A stretch of DNA of 64,000 nucleotides from Streptomyces griseoviridis (GTDB lineage: Bacteria > Actinomycetota > Actinomycetes > Streptomycetales > Streptomycetaceae), in NCBI GenBank assembly GCA_014649155.1, contig BMSM01000014.1:105570-169569 (forward strand), written 5' to 3'. A program made the translations under genes and the position numbers. Each line of letters opens with the position of its first letter. The stretch's first letter is position 1. Below, piece by piece: positions 25,507 through 32,357 of this stretch. Under the pieces are notes generated by a model. The model was not told where the DNA came from and searched no databases. It saw nothing but the letters and a program-made list of their open reading frames with translations.

Positions 25507-26736
25507 GTGGCAGCGTCCCCCGCACCCCCTCAGGCGCCCCCGAAGCCCACCTGGGACCCCCCGTCGGTCACGCCTTTCCCGTGGCTGCGGCCGACCATCC
25601 GGATACGGCTCACCCTGCTGTACGGCGGCATGTTCCTGATCGCCGGCATCCTGCTGCTGTCGATCATCTACCTGCTGGCGGCCCAGGCGCTCAACGTCGG
25701 CAGCGACCTCCCGTTCAAGATCACCTCGGGCAGTGTCGCCAGCGACACGTGCAATCTGCCCGCCAAGGCGTCGGCCGACGTCGTCAACTCGGCGATGAAC
25801 GACTGTGTCAACGAACAGCGCCAGCACGCCCTGGACAGCCTCCTCAGCCGCTCCCTGCTGGCCCTGCTCGGCCTCGCCGTGATCGCCTTCGCCTTCGGTT
25901 ACGCCATGGCCGGCCGTGTCCTCTCCCCGCTGGGCCGGATCACCCGCACCGCCCGCGCGGTGGCCGGCTCCGACCTCTCCCGGCGGATCGAGCTGGACGG
26001 CCCCGACGACGAGCTGAAGGAGCTGGCCGACACCTTCGACGACATGCTGGAGCGCCTCCAGCGGGCCTTCACCGCCCAGCAGCGCTTCGTCGGCAACGCC
26101 TCGCACGAGCTGCGCACTCCACTCGCGATCAACCGCACCCTGCTGGAGGTCCACCTGTCGGACCCCGGGGCTCCGGTGGAGCTGCAGCAGCTCGGCAAGA
26201 CCCTGCTGGCCACCAACGAGCGCAGCGAGCAGCTCGTGGAGGGCCTGCTGCTGCTCGCCCGCAGCGACAACCAGATCGTGGAGCGCAAGCCCGTCGACCT
26301 CGCCGAGGTGGCCGGCCAGGCCGTCGACCAGGTGCACGCCGAGGCCGAGGCCAAGGGCGTGGAGCTGCGCGGCCGGCGCGCCCCCGCGGTCGTCCAGGGC
26401 AACGGCGTCCTGCTGGAGCGCATCGCCCTGAACCTCGTGCAGAACGCGGTGCGGTACAACGTCGCGGAGGGCGGCTGGGTCGAGGTCACCACCGAGGTGG
26501 AGCACGGCCAGGCGGTCCTGGTGGTCACCAACACCGGCCCGGTGGTGCCGGCGTACGAGATCGACAACATCTTCGAGCCGTTCCGGCGGCTGCGCACCGA
26601 GCGGACCGGCAGTGACAAGGGCGTCGGCCTCGGGCTCTCCATCGTCCGCTCCGTGGCGCGGGCGCACGGCGGCCACATCTACGCCCAGCCGCGCGAGGGG
26701 GGTGGACTCGTGATGAGGGTGACCCTGCCGGTCTGA
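25507..26736 (+). CDS. cutS: CutS, sensor histidine kinase
   Basis: A 409-residue membrane sensor with TM1 at about residues 37-60 and an extracellular loop of about 50 residues with exactly two cysteines (Cys82, Cys100), which could sense disulfide or redox state. TM2 is at about 114-136, then HAMP, a HisKA domain with His200 in ASHELRTPL, and a HATPase_c domain (N-box NLVQNAVRYN, G-box GVGLGLSIV). The two conserved cysteines fit the reported role in secretion stress; that link is literature knowledge plus inference. The start is GTG, 6 bp after cutR, without a strong ribosome-binding site, consistent with coupling. Confidence 0.92.
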   Translation: MAASPAPPQAPPKPTWDPPSVTPFPWLRPTIRIRLTLLYGGMFLIAGILLLSIIYLLAAQALNVGSDLPFKITSGSVASDTCNLPAKASADVVNSAMNDCVNEQRQHALDSLLSRSLLALLGLAVIAFAFGYAMAGRVLSPLGRITRTARAVAGSDLSRRIELDGPDDELKELADTFDDMLERLQRAFTAQQRFVGNASHELRTPLAINRTLLEVHLSDPGAPVELQQLGKTLLATNERSEQLVEGLLLLARSDNQIVERKPVDLAEVAGQAVDQVHAEAEAKGVELRGRRAPAVVQGNGVLLERIALNLVQNAVRYNVAEGGWVEVTTEVEHGQAVLVVTNTGPVVPAYEIDNIFEPFRRLRTERTGSDKGVGLGLSIVRSVARAHGGHIYAQPREGGGLVMRVTLPV

Positions 26737-26839
26737 GGCGGCCCGCGGATCTGAGATCATGGCGCCGACCGCCGCCCCGAGGGTCCGGGCTTGTTCGCTT
26801 TGAGCGAAATTTCCGGGCCACCGTTCCGGTGTTCGCGTG

Positions 26840-26853
26840 TGTGATCGATCACA
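26840..26853. promoter_or_regulatory. CRP/FNR-like palindrome after cutS
   Basis: TGTGATCGATCACA is a perfect 14-bp palindrome with TGTGA/TCACA half-sites. The spacer is 4 bp instead of the 6 of E. coli CRP, so assignment to Crp is tentative. Confidence 0.5.
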
Positions 26854-26879
26854 GCGGCGCCTTTCCGGCCACCTACTCT

Positions 26880-26942
26880 CCGTGATCAAGAAATCCGTCG
26901 GAAAGCCGGGAAAATCCGGGTTTTCCAGGGTCTTGATCACGG
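26880..26942. repeat. nested double hairpin between cutS and DUF4193 gene
   Basis: Outer arms CCGTGATCAAGA (26880-26891) and TCTTGATCACGG (26931-26942) are perfect 12-bp complements. They enclose an inner hairpin GGAAAA-TCCGGG-TTTTCC (26909-26926). It could be the cutRS terminator or a structured RNA element. Confidence 0.6.
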
Positions 26943-26963
26943 GAAGTACACGGTGAGACGCCT

Positions 26964-26995
26964 TTGGCGTGCACTATTCGGACCGTGTACGGTCC
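26964..26995 (+). promoter_or_regulatory. promoter with operator before the DUF4193 gene
   Basis: TTGGCG (26964-26969) and TACGGT (26988-26993) with an 18-bp spacer make a good HrdB-type promoter. The palindrome GGACCGT-GT-ACGGTCC (26980-26995) overlaps the -10, so a repressor could compete with polymerase. The predicted leader is about 160 nt. Confidence 0.55.
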
Positions 26996-27160
26996 CCTTC
27001 GCCATCCAAGCCGATCACCCAAGCGGAGGCCGGTTGGGTGTCGATTGAGTAACAGACCTTGATGTGAGGCAAAATCTCCGCCTCGGGTCGGGCACAAGTC
27101 CGGCCTCTCACGCGTTACGTGCGCTGGAGACACCGCAGACACCCAGAGGGGGAGAGCGAC

Positions 27161-27457
27161 ATGGCAACCGATTACGACACTCCACGCAAGACCGACGACG
27201 ACGTCGACTCGGACAGCCTCGAAGAGCTGAAGGCTCGCCGGAACGACAAGTCGGCTTCCGCCGTGGACGTCGACGAATTCGAGGCCGCGGAAGGCCTCGA
27301 GCTTCCCGGAGCCGACCTCTCGAACGAGGAGCTGGCAGTCCGAGTACTGCCCAAGCAGCAGGACGAGTTCACTTGCATGAGCTGCTTCCTGGTGCACCAC
27401 CGCAGCCAGCTGGCCCGGGAGAAGAACGGCCAGCCGATCTGCCGCGACTGCGACTGA
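27161..27457 (+). CDS. DUF4193 zinc-ribbon-like protein
   Basis: A 98-residue conserved actinobacterial protein. The first 70 residues are acidic and probably disordered. The end has two CxxC pairs (CMSC and CRDC) around residues 71-98 that should bind zinc. AGAGGGGGAGAG precedes the ATG at 27161. From memory this is the Rv2699c orthologue group, essential-looking and always in this neighbourhood, but without known function. Confidence 0.9.
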   Translation: MATDYDTPRKTDDDVDSDSLEELKARRNDKSASAVDVDEFEAAEGLELPGADLSNEELAVRVLPKQQDEFTCMSCFLVHHRSQLAREKNGQPICRDCD

Positions 27458-27470
27458 GGCGGGGTCGGCC

Positions 27471-28376
27471 GTGACTGGCTCGACCCCTCCCTGGAAGCGC
27501 CGCTTCTCCAAGCGAGGAGCGGACCAAGGGCCGTCCGACGGCCCCTACCGCGCGCGTGACGACGAGCGGGGCCCGACCCTCCCGGGGACGGCCTCGCTCG
27601 AACCGGCTGCCGACCGGGCCGACCACCCGGTGCCGGAGCCGGCCCCCGCGCCCGCTGCCCGACGCCGGGCGGCGGTGCTGCGGGACAGAGCGACCGAAGG
27701 CGTCCGCAAGGGCGGCGACCGCGCCAGGTCCGCCCTGGCGCACCTCGCCGACCACGTCATCGACATCGCCCCGCGGGTCCCCGTCCGGGACCTGGCTGCG
27801 CTCCGGCGGCAGTTCCCCGGCCTCGGGCCCGAGGAGCTGGCCGACCGGCTGGTGGCCGGTGCCACCCGGGCCACGGCGACCGTGGGCGCCGGGGTCGGCG
27901 CCGCGGCGATGCTGCCGGTGCCGCCCGCCATGCCCACCGAGCTGGCCGCCGAGGTGACCGGCGTCGCCGCGATCGAGCTGAAGCTGATCGCCGAACTCCA
28001 CGAGGTCTACGGCGTACGCCCGCCCGGCGGCCTCGGCCGGCGCAGCACCGCGTATCTCAACTCCTGGTCGGACGAGCGCGGCATCGACGTGACCGAGCCG
28101 TCGACCTTCGGCACCGCCCTCAACGGCCACATGAAGCGCCAGCTGCGCCAGCAGATCATGAAGCGGATGGTGCGCAATCTGCCCAACCTGATGCCGTTCA
28201 TGGTGGGAGCCGCCGTCGGCGCGGTCATGAACCGCCGCGACACCCGCAAGCTCGCCGAGCGCATCCGGGCCGATCTGCGCAGGATCCAGGTCCCCTGGGA
28301 GGCGCTGCCCGAGCTGCCCGCCCTGGAGGCCCCGGAGGACGCGCTGGAGCTGGAGACGGGCGAGGACGGGCGCTGA
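27471..28376 (+). CDS. conserved hypothetical protein, possible membrane-associated
   Basis: A 301-residue protein starting with GTG 13 bp after the DUF4193 gene. The first 70 residues are Pro/Arg/Ala-rich. A glycine/alanine-rich hydrophobic stretch (VGAGVGAAAMLPVPPAMPTELAAEV, starting near residue 144) and another (LMPFMVGAAVGAVMNRRD near 243) could be membrane-active. Helices between them contain AIELKLIAELHEVYG. It resembles EcsC-type proteins in general make-up, but I see no decisive motif. Confidence 0.75.
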   Translation: MTGSTPPWKRRFSKRGADQGPSDGPYRARDDERGPTLPGTASLEPAADRADHPVPEPAPAPAARRRAAVLRDRATEGVRKGGDRARSALAHLADHVIDIAPRVPVRDLAALRRQFPGLGPEELADRLVAGATRATATVGAGVGAAAMLPVPPAMPTELAAEVTGVAAIELKLIAELHEVYGVRPPGGLGRRSTAYLNSWSDERGIDVTEPSTFGTALNGHMKRQLRQQIMKRMVRNLPNLMPFMVGAAVGAVMNRRDTRKLAERIRADLRRIQVPWEALPELPALEAPEDALELETGEDGR

Positions 28377-28467
28377 CGGCCCCCTCACCGGCCCGCCGCC
28401 GGACCCGGGGCTCGGCCCGCGACGGCGGCGCGGCGGTCGCCGGTCCGGCGGCCCCGCCCCGTCCCGG

Positions 28468-28935
28468 CTACGCCGCCGCGGACCGCTTCGCCGTCTCGAT
28501 CGCCTCGGCGAGGCGCTCCGGCTCCCGGGTCGACAGGTACAGGTACGGCGTCGGGTCCTCGGGGTCGGTGACCTCCACCCGCAGCGCCGTCGGGATGTAG
28601 GCGCGCAGCAGCAGGAAGGCGCGGGTGTCGGCCTTGTACGTCCGCCAGGCGCGGGCCTCCTCCGCGTCCATCACGACCGCCTCGCCCAGCGCCGCCACCG
28701 GCACCTTCGCCTCGCCCGCGATCAGCGAGTCGCCCACGACCCGGATGCGGACCGCACCGTACGAGCTGGTCACGACCGCCGCCGCGGCGGTGCCGCAGGC
28801 CAGGCCGCCGAGGATCGGGAGCGTGCCGAAGGGCACCAGGACGATGGCGATCGCGAGCCCCACCAGGAAGCAGAGCAGCCACGACGAGCGGGGCGCGGTG
28901 AGGCGTTCTTCGTAAGGGGCGGCGGAGAGCTGCAT
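28468..28935 (-). CDS. DUF3093 membrane protein
   Basis: A 155-residue protein with two adjacent membrane segments (residues about 19-40 and 42-60) and a soluble beta-rich C-terminal domain (PH-like organisation) ending in TREPERLAEAIETAK. It belongs to DUF3093, found next to dut throughout actinobacteria and transcribed divergently from the thioesterase/dut genes as here. Function unknown. ATG at 28935. Confidence 0.88.
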   Translation of the reverse strand: MQLSAAPYEERLTAPRSSWLLCFLVGLAIAIVLVPFGTLPILGGLACGTAAAAVVTSSYGAVRIRVVGDSLIAGEAKVPVAALGEAVVMDAEEARAWRTYKADTRAFLLLRAYIPTALRVEVTDPEDPTPYLYLSTREPERLAEAIETAKRSAAA

Positions 28936-29001
28936 GGAGCCAAGCTTGGCACGGGATCGCGGCGGGTCCGCAGCCAGGGCGGAGCGGTAAGGTCTCCGCC
29001 T

Positions 29002-29586
29002 GTGAGTGGTACTTCCCCGGCCCTTCAGCCCCCCGCCGACGCCGTGAAACCCGTACGGCACCCCGATGCCCCCGCGCCCGGCGAACCGCTCGGCGCGCAC
29101 TACGGGCAGTGCTTCGGCTGCGGCGGCGACCAGCCCCACGGACTGCACCTGGTGGCACGGGCCGGCGACGGTGTGACGGTCACCGCCGAGTTCACCGTGC
29201 AGCCCGCCCACCAGGGCGCCCCCGGGCTCGCCCACGGCGGGGTCCTGGCCAGCGCGCTGGACGAGACGCTCGGCTCGCTCGGCTGGCTGCTGCGCACCAT
29301 CGCGGTGACCGGCCGGCTGGAGACCGACTTCCTGCTGCCCGTGCCGGTCGGCACCACCCTGTACCTGGAGGCCGAGGTCACGGCGGTGGCCGGCCGCAAG
29401 ATCTACTCCACCGCCACCGGCCGGGTCGGCGGACCCGACGGACCCGTCGCCGTCCGCGCGGACGCCCTCTTCGTCGAGGTCAAGGTCGAACACTTCACCG
29501 ACCACGGCCGCCCCGAGGAGATCCGGGCCGCGCTGGACGACCCGGACCAGGTGCGCCGGGCGCGCGCCTTCGAGGTGAACCCGTGA
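29002..29586 (+). CDS. PaaI-type hotdog thioesterase
   Basis: A 194-residue hotdog-fold acyl-CoA thioesterase. Visible: FGCGGDQPHGLHL, the helix-start segment QGAPGLAHGGVLASALDE (His-Gly-Gly-Val typical of PaaI, around residues 70-87), and LPVPVGTTLYLEAEV. The start is GTG at 29002. The stop overlaps the dut start by 3 bp (GTGA), so they are coupled. The substrate acyl-CoA is unknown. Confidence 0.88.
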   Translation: MSGTSPALQPPADAVKPVRHPDAPAPGEPLGAHYGQCFGCGGDQPHGLHLVARAGDGVTVTAEFTVQPAHQGAPGLAHGGVLASALDETLGSLGWLLRTIAVTGRLETDFLLPVPVGTTLYLEAEVTAVAGRKIYSTATGRVGGPDGPVAVRADALFVEVKVEHFTDHGRPEEIRAALDDPDQVRRARAFEVNP

Positions 29587-30134
29587 GCCGCGCCCCGCTG
29601 GAGGTCCTGCTCCGGCGCGTGGACCCGGACGTACCGCTTCCGGCGTACGCGCATCCCGGGGACGCGGGCGCCGATCTGCGGACGACCGTGGCCCGCGAAC
29701 TGGCCCCCGGTGAGCGGGCCGTCCTGCCCACCGGGGTGTCTGTGGCGCTCCCCGAGGGGTACGCGGCCTTCGTGCACCCCCGTTCCGGCCTCGCGGCCCG
29801 CTGCGGTGTCGCCCTCGTGAATGCCCCGGGGACGATTGATGCCGGGTACCGTGGGGAGATCAAGGTGATCGTGGTGAATCTCGACCCGCGCGAGGCCGTG
29901 CGGTTCGAGCGCTTCGACCGGATTGCCCAACTGGTCGTCCAGCAGGTCGAGAGGGTCCGCTTCCGCCAGGTCGCGGAGCTTCCCGATACGGCACGGGCCG
30001 AGGGGGGCTTCGGGTCCACCGGCGGGCACGCCGGCGCGGGCCTGGCAAGCGGCACAAGCGGTCAGGTCGCCGAGGGCGGCCCGACGGGTGGGAATCGATA
30101 CGCTTCGGTCGTATCCGACCGGGAAGGACAGTGA
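29583..30134 (+). CDS. dut: dUTP diphosphatase
   Basis: A 183-residue trimeric dUTPase that hydrolyses dUTP to dUMP. The five family motifs are visible: AYAHPGDAGADLRT (1), HPRSGLAARCGV (2), NAPGTIDAGYRGEIKV (3), RIAQLVV (4), and the C-terminal arm RAEGGFGSTGGHA (5). About 30 extra residues follow motif 5. The GTG start overlaps the thioesterase stop, and the DUF3710 gene starts one base after its stop. Confidence 0.95.
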   Translation: MSRAPLEVLLRRVDPDVPLPAYAHPGDAGADLRTTVARELAPGERAVLPTGVSVALPEGYAAFVHPRSGLAARCGVALVNAPGTIDAGYRGEIKVIVVNLDPREAVRFERFDRIAQLVVQQVERVRFRQVAELPDTARAEGGFGSTGGHAGAGLASGTSGQVAEGGPTGGNRYASVVSDREGQ

Positions 30135-30135
30135 C

Positions 30136-30891
30136 GTGTTCGGACGTCGCAAGAAGAAGGGTGCCGCCGGGGACGCGGCCGGCGAGGCCGAGCAGGTCGT
30201 CGACAGCGTCGACACCGAGGCGGACGAGGCGCGCGAGCGCGTACGGCTGGAGCCGGAGCCGCGGCCCGACGGACCCTGGGACAGCACCGAGGTCCGCGAC
30301 CCGGCCGAGGGCCGGGTGGACCTGGGCGGCCTGTTCGTGCCCGGGGTCGACGGCATGGAACTGCGGGTCGAGGTCGCGGGCGACGCGATCGTCGCCGCCA
30401 CCGTCGTGCTGCGCGACAGCGCCATCCAGCTCCAGGCCTTCGCCGCCCCCAAGCGCGAGGGCATCTGGGGCGAGGTCCGTGAGGAGATCGCCTCCGGCAT
30501 CACCCAGCAGGGCGGCATCATCGACGAGGTCGAGGGCCCGCTCGGCTGGGAGCTGCGGGCCCAGGTGCCGGTGCAGCTGCCGGACGGGACCAGCGGCTTC
30601 CAGGTCGTGCGGTTCGTCGGCGTGGACGGGCCCCGCTGGTTCCTGCGCGGGGTGATCTCCGGCCAGGGCGCGGTGCAGCCGCAGGCCGCCGGTCTGCTGG
30701 AGCAGATCTTCCGGGACACGGTCGTGGTCCGCGGCGAGGGTCCGATGGCCCCGCGCGACCCCATCGTCCTGAAGCTGCCGAACGACGCGCAGATGGTCCC
30801 CGAGGGCGTCCAGCAGGAAGAGGGCGGCTCCCGTTTCGCCGGCGGCATGGGCCAGCTCCAGCGCGGCCCGGAGATCACCGAGGTGCGCTGA
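30136..30891 (+). CDS. DUF3710 protein
   Basis: A 251-residue conserved actinobacterial protein of unknown function that always follows dut. It has a basic start (MFGRRKKKG), an acidic linker and a beta-rich central domain (VDLGGLFVPG, IWGEVREEI, FRFVGVDGPRWFLRG-like). No membrane segment. GGGAAGG eight bases upstream fixes the GTG at 30136. A true rho-independent terminator ends the operon. Confidence 0.9.
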   Translation: MFGRRKKKGAAGDAAGEAEQVVDSVDTEADEARERVRLEPEPRPDGPWDSTEVRDPAEGRVDLGGLFVPGVDGMELRVEVAGDAIVAATVVLRDSAIQLQAFAAPKREGIWGEVREEIASGITQQGGIIDEVEGPLGWELRAQVPVQLPDGTSGFQVVRFVGVDGPRWFLRGVISGQGAVQPQAAGLLEQIFRDTVVVRGEGPMAPRDPIVLKLPNDAQMVPEGVQQEEGGSRFAGGMGQLQRGPEITEVR

Positions 30892-30907
30892 GCAGGACAG
30901 GACACCA

Positions 30908-30939
30908 GGGCCGTATCCCTCAGGGGATGCGGCCCTTTT
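30908..30939 (+). terminator. rho-independent terminator of the dut operon
   Basis: GGGCCGTATCCC (30908-30919) pairs with GGGATGCGGCCC (30924-30935) with one G-U wobble, followed by TTTT. Confidence 0.9.
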
Positions 30940-30970
30940 CGTCGTGGCCCCGCTTCTCGCGCGTGAACCC

Positions 30971-30999
30971 TTGACGCCGTAATGGTCCGTACCTACGGT
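30971..30999 (+). promoter_or_regulatory. HrdB-type promoter of the polysaccharide lyase gene
   Basis: TTGACG (30971-30976), 17-bp spacer, TACGGT (30994-30999). The spacer holds TGGTC-CGT-ACC, which loosely resembles a GntR-type (dre-like) half-site arrangement. The start codon is about 60 bp downstream. Confidence 0.7.
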
Positions 31000-31064
31000 C
31001 TCGGCTCAGCGCGTTCGTTCACGCAGACGCTTTTCGTTCACATACGAGAACGGAGTCTCCGCTC

Positions 31065-32231
31065 ATGCGCAGAACCGCACTCCTCACGGCCGCCGCCGCC
31101 CTCCTCGCCGGCACCCTCGCCTGGCCCGCCGACGCCGCGCCCACCGCCTTCGCCCACCCCGGAGTCACCGTCTCCCGGGCCCAGCTCGACTTCACCCGTG
31201 CCAAGACCGACGCCGGCGCCCAGCCCTGGAAGGGCGCCCTCGACCAGATGCTGGCGAGCAGGTACGCGGACCTCAACCGCACCCCCAAGCCCCGCGCGGT
31301 CGTCGAGTGCGGCTCGTACTCGAATCCGAACAACGGCTGCACCGACGAGCGCGAGGACGCGATCGCCGCCTACACCGACGCCCTCGCCTGGTACCTCACC
31401 CGCGACGAGCGGTACGCGAAGAAGGCGATCCAGCTCATGGACGCCTGGTCGGCGGTGATCACCGACCACACCAACAGCAACGCGCCGCTGCAGACCGGCT
31501 GGGCCGGCTCCTCCTGGCCGAAGGCCGCCGAGATCATCAAGTACACGTACACCGGCACCTGGGCCAACTCCGGCCGCTTCGCGGCCATGCTGCGCGACGT
31601 CTACCTCCCCGAGGTGATCAACGGCTCGAACTCCAACGGCAACTGGGAGCTGTCCATGATGGAGGCCGCCGTCGGCATCTCCGTCTTCCTGGAGGACAGG
31701 GCGTCGTACGACAAGGCCATGGCGAAGTTCCGCACCCGCACCGCCGCCTACGTCTACCTCGCCTCCGACGGCGACCTGCCGAAGACCGTGCCGAGCCAGA
31801 ACCTGAACACCCGCGACAAGATCGTCACCTACTGGCAGGGCCAGACCACCTTCGTCACCGGCCTCACCCAGGAGACCTGCCGCGACCTCACCCACACCGG
31901 CTACGGCATCTCCGCGATCTCGCACGTCGCCGAGACCAGCCGCATCCAGGGCACCGACCTGTACGGCACCGACGTGGGCGAACGGCTGCGGCAGGCCCTC
32001 GGCTTCCAGTCCACGTACGAGCTGGGCGCGGCCGTGCCGGGCTGGCTCTGCGGCGGCTCCCTCCATCTCGGGCTCGGACCGGTCACCGAGGTCGGGTACA
32101 ACGCGCTGCACAACCGGCGCGGCGTCGCCATGACCAACACCCAGGCGCTCACCGAGCGCAACCGCCCGGCCGGCACCAACAACCTCTTCACGGCCTGGGA
32201 GACCCTCACCCACGGCGACAACCCGAACTGA
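31065..32231 (+). CDS. secreted alginate-lyase-family (polyuronate) lyase
   Basis: A 388-residue exported enzyme. The signal peptide MRRTALLTAAAALLAGTLA is followed by AWPADA and a cleavage near residue 24. The body is an alpha/alpha-toroid of the alginate_lyase type. The conserved segment SNSNGNWELSMMEA carries the catalytic Asn/Trp region, and TQETCRDLTHTGYGISA carries the QxxRD..H motif. Substrate could be alginate, glucuronan or another polyuronate; the family is mixed in Streptomyces. It is monocistronic with its own promoter, and followed 127 bp later by kdpD. Confidence 0.85.
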   Translation: MRRTALLTAAAALLAGTLAWPADAAPTAFAHPGVTVSRAQLDFTRAKTDAGAQPWKGALDQMLASRYADLNRTPKPRAVVECGSYSNPNNGCTDEREDAIAAYTDALAWYLTRDERYAKKAIQLMDAWSAVITDHTNSNAPLQTGWAGSSWPKAAEIIKYTYTGTWANSGRFAAMLRDVYLPEVINGSNSNGNWELSMMEAAVGISVFLEDRASYDKAMAKFRTRTAAYVYLASDGDLPKTVPSQNLNTRDKIVTYWQGQTTFVTGLTQETCRDLTHTGYGISAISHVAETSRIQGTDLYGTDVGERLRQALGFQSTYELGAAVPGWLCGGSLHLGLGPVTEVGYNALHNRRGVAMTNTQALTERNRPAGTNNLFTAWETLTHGDNPN

Positions 32232-32357
32232 GCCCGCCCCGCGCGTCAGGGTTGTGTCAAGGACGCCCCGGACCAGGGCTCCGCGTCCCGTGTGCCGTGC
32301 CTTCCGGCCGTAAGGTCGACGCAGTGCGGTCGGCGTGCACCGGAAGACGATGAGGAC

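Noticed and set aside
26840..26853. Definite Crp-binding site
   Set aside because: The half-sites match but the spacer is 2 bp short of the classic site, so only a CRP-like palindrome is claimed.
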